A stretch of DNA of 64,000 nucleotides. Source: Bacillota bacterium (GTDB lineage Bacteria > Bacillota > Bacilli > Paenibacillales > UBA4045). Shown here one piece after another: positions 62,834 through 64,000 of the stretch. Location: positions 1 through 64,000 of the forward strand of contig JAEZQY010000036.1 of the NCBI GenBank assembly GCA_023441055.1, written 5' to 3'. The first letter of the stretch is position 1, and each line of letters starts with the position of its first letter. The position numbers were made by a program, and so were the translations under genes. Below the pieces are notes generated by a model that saw only the letters and a list, made by a program, of their open reading frames with translations, had not been told where the DNA came from and made no database searches.

Positions 62834-62843
62834 CCACTGACCA

Positions 62844-63395
62844 TTAATCGGATTTTCTATCACCAAACAAAACCATTACTTCTTCTTCAAACTCCTCTAA
62901 TAGTTCGAATCTCGAACTATAACCAAGGCTTTCTACAAGCCCGATGAAATACCACCGTTGATCTTCGAAGCCTCTATTAAATTTCAACCATACCGCATCT
63001 CCAAGACGTTCAGCATCCCTGCGAATGGAACGGATATTGTGCAGCTTATCTGCGCAGGCGACTTGTCGTACTTCAAGTTCTGCTGTCTTCAAGAAATCTA
63101 GTGTATGTTGCTTTCGCACTTTCCAAGGAGCGGATTTATCGGGCTCAGAGGCCCCATTTACCAATTGCAATACATGTTCTCCAAATCGATCTCGAATGTC
63201 GTCTTCCGTTGTTTCCGTATCCTCTAATGTATCATGCAGAACTCCGGCAATTACGACATCCTCCGAGCATCCTGCTTGTTGCAGTAACATGGCAACGCTA
63301 TATGGGTGGCTAATGTAGGGGATCTCTGTACCTTTACGAAGTTGGTTCTTGTGTGCATGCGCTGCGAATTCAATTGCTTCGTCAATCCGAGTCAT
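62844..63395 (-). CDS. HD-domain phosphohydrolase (RelA/SpoT hydrolase-like)
   Basis: A 183-aa single-domain protein of the MESH1/SpoT-hydrolase type. Metal-binding His and Asp are visible in HAHKNQLRKG, ISHPYSVAM, GVLHDTLEDT and VACADKLHNIRS. There is no synthetase domain, so hydrolysis of (p)ppGpp or a related nucleotide is likely. The ATG follows TAGGAGGAATG. The 48-bp repeat, copy B, ends 37 bp upstream and is shared with the WYL gene, hinting at common control. Confidence 0.87.
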   Translation of the reverse strand: MTRIDEAIEFAAHAHKNQLRKGTEIPYISHPYSVAMLLQQAGCSEDVVIAGVLHDTLEDTETTEDDIRDRFGEHVLQLVNGASEPDKSAPWKVRKQHTLDFLKTAELEVRQVACADKLHNIRSIRRDAERLGDAVWLKFNRGFEDQRWYFIGLVESLGYSSRFELLEEFEEEVMVLFGDRKSD

Positions 63396-63431
63396 AACAA
63401 CATTCCTCCTATTCGTTTCAATGACTGCAAA

Positions 63432-63479
63432 TCCTATAGTTGGTTATTCGACTAATGGGTCTAAACTCCTGTTATTCAT
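63432..63479 (-). repeat. 48-bp repeat, copy B (upstream of the HD gene)
   Basis: Matches 51667-51714 at 44 of 48 positions. Homology continues weakly for about 20 bp into a fragment resembling the vWA C-terminus. Confidence 0.75.
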
Positions 63480-63540
63480 GTACTCTCCGCTTCATTTGAT
63501 GTATGGGTCCAATATCTAGCCCGTACGTTTGCTCTGTCTG
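63477..63540 (-). pseudogene. Remnant of a vWA-gene 3' end
   Basis: The minus strand reads HQMKRRVHE and stop, compared with YRQMKRKMNE and stop at the end of the vWA gene at 51.7 kb, directly followed by the 48-bp repeat in both cases. Only about 20 codons remain. This suggests a lost second copy of the vWA gene. Confidence 0.5.
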
Positions 63541-63547
63541 TGCAGAA

Positions 63548-63591
63548 ATAACGCTCTTCAACAATTGCTTACGATTGTTGAAGAGCGTTAT
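63548..63591 (-). terminator. 18-bp perfect hairpin after the permease gene
   Basis: ATAACGCTCTTCAACAAT (63548-63565) and its exact complement (63574-63591) form a long stem with an 8-base loop. Only a short T stretch follows on the minus strand. It probably ends permease transcription. Confidence 0.65.
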
Positions 63592-63647
63592 CATAATATC
63601 TGCGCTTAACTTGTTAACTAACAACGGCTTTATACAATACACTATTT

Positions 63648-64000
63648 TCAACTTGTAGCTTCAGTAATTCCACTCTTTTCTGTATTCCGTTTAAATGAAG
63701 TACCTAGTATGATGAACATGCTTACCACACCAATCCAAACAAGAATAGAGACAGGGGTATTCCAGGACAAGTCTTTCCCGAAGAAGAACAATTCTCGAAG
63801 CCCATCAATCATGAATCTCATTGGTAACCAAGAATAAATCCAGTCTCGATAAAACGGGGACATCATTTCAGGTGCTAGTGCCAATAAAGGCGCACCGAAG
63901 AATAGCATTAAGACAAAGATACCGATGCCCTTAATTCCAGCTACAGAAAGTACAGCAGAAATCATAAGGTAGAAACTAAAAGCAGTAATAGTTAAGAATA
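63648..64000 (-). CDS. C-terminal part of an ABC-2-type (YhgE/Pip-like) membrane permease
   Basis: The frame is open from the window edge to the stop at 63648, so the 5' part is missing. The visible 117 codons have three hydrophobic segments and the ABC-2 end pattern LPMRFMIDGLRELFFFG, followed by a last membrane helix and a basic tail (GTSFKRNTEK). It is probably an efflux or antigen-export type permease; the substrate cannot be told. Confidence 0.72.
   Translation of the reverse strand, partial: FLTITAFSFYLMISAVLSVAGIKGIGIFVLMLFFGAPLLALAPEMMSPFYRDWIYSWLPMRFMIDGLRELFFFGKDLSWNTPVSILVWIGVVSMFIILGTSFKRNTEKSGITEATS

Noticed and set aside
63548..63591. The long perfect hairpin as an insertion-sequence end or CRISPR-like repeat
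   Set aside because: Only one copy exists, no transposase is nearby and its place just after a gene fits a terminator.

Overview
The window looks like the chromosome of a Paenibacillus-type member of the Bacillota. Supporting signs are strong GGAGG ribosome sites with many TTG and GTG starts, sigma-A promoters, a c-di-AMP (ydaO/yuaA) riboswitch in front of a cell-wall peptidase, an SLH-anchored glycosidase, and closest-looking families that are all Gram-positive. No rRNA, tRNA or CRISPR array was seen.

Layout. (1) 1-13.7 kb is ordinary core or peripheral metabolism: a PatB/MalY aminotransferase, a small gene with a LexA-type box in its promoter, UppP, two cell-wall hydrolases, a TVP38 membrane protein, an SLH glycosidase, a CueP-like lipoprotein and a KefB-type antiporter. 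It ends with an ArsR - SRPBCC - UvrA-like - flavoreductase group. (2) 13.7-21.3 kb is AT-rich accessory DNA: two convergent tyrosine recombinases, a decayed DUF2200 gene, a PD-(D/E)XK nuclease, a small unknown gene and a TIR-domain protein. (3) 21.4-34.4 kb is a complete type 1 BREX operon (brxA-brxB-brxC-pglX-pglZ-brxL, read on the minus strand). (4) 34.6-53 kb continues on the same strand. It holds an McrBC pair whose McrB carries an EVE-like insert, a NERD-helicase fusion, and a tightly packed set: vWA, WYL regulator, AddB-like, AddA-like, McrB-like AAA+, DUF2357 nuclease and an unknown 190-aa protein. I do not recognise this last set as a named system and consider it the best candidate for an undescribed defence module. 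(5) 53.3-58.9 kb has DUF1232, a UvrD helicase with a nuclease domain inside it, DUF6884, a GIY-YIG protein and a frameshifted small gene. (6) 59-64 kb returns to metabolism: two MDR oxidoreductases, DUF6326, a NUDIX/NrtR-like regulator, a lipoprotein, an HD hydrolase and the end of an ABC-2-type permease.

How it works together. From about 53.0 down to 20.4 kb every gene is on the minus strand, so the region is one long defence island. A three-copy element (a LexA-like CGAAC-N4-ATTCG box followed by a TGACAG-N4-YTGTC inverted repeat) lies upstream of the vWA/WYL/AddAB-like operon, the McrBC operon and the GIY-YIG/DUF6884 operon. It suggests that three separate units share one regulator, possibly LexA and/or the WYL protein encoded in the island. 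A second, 48-bp repeat precedes both the WYL gene and the distant HD-domain gene.
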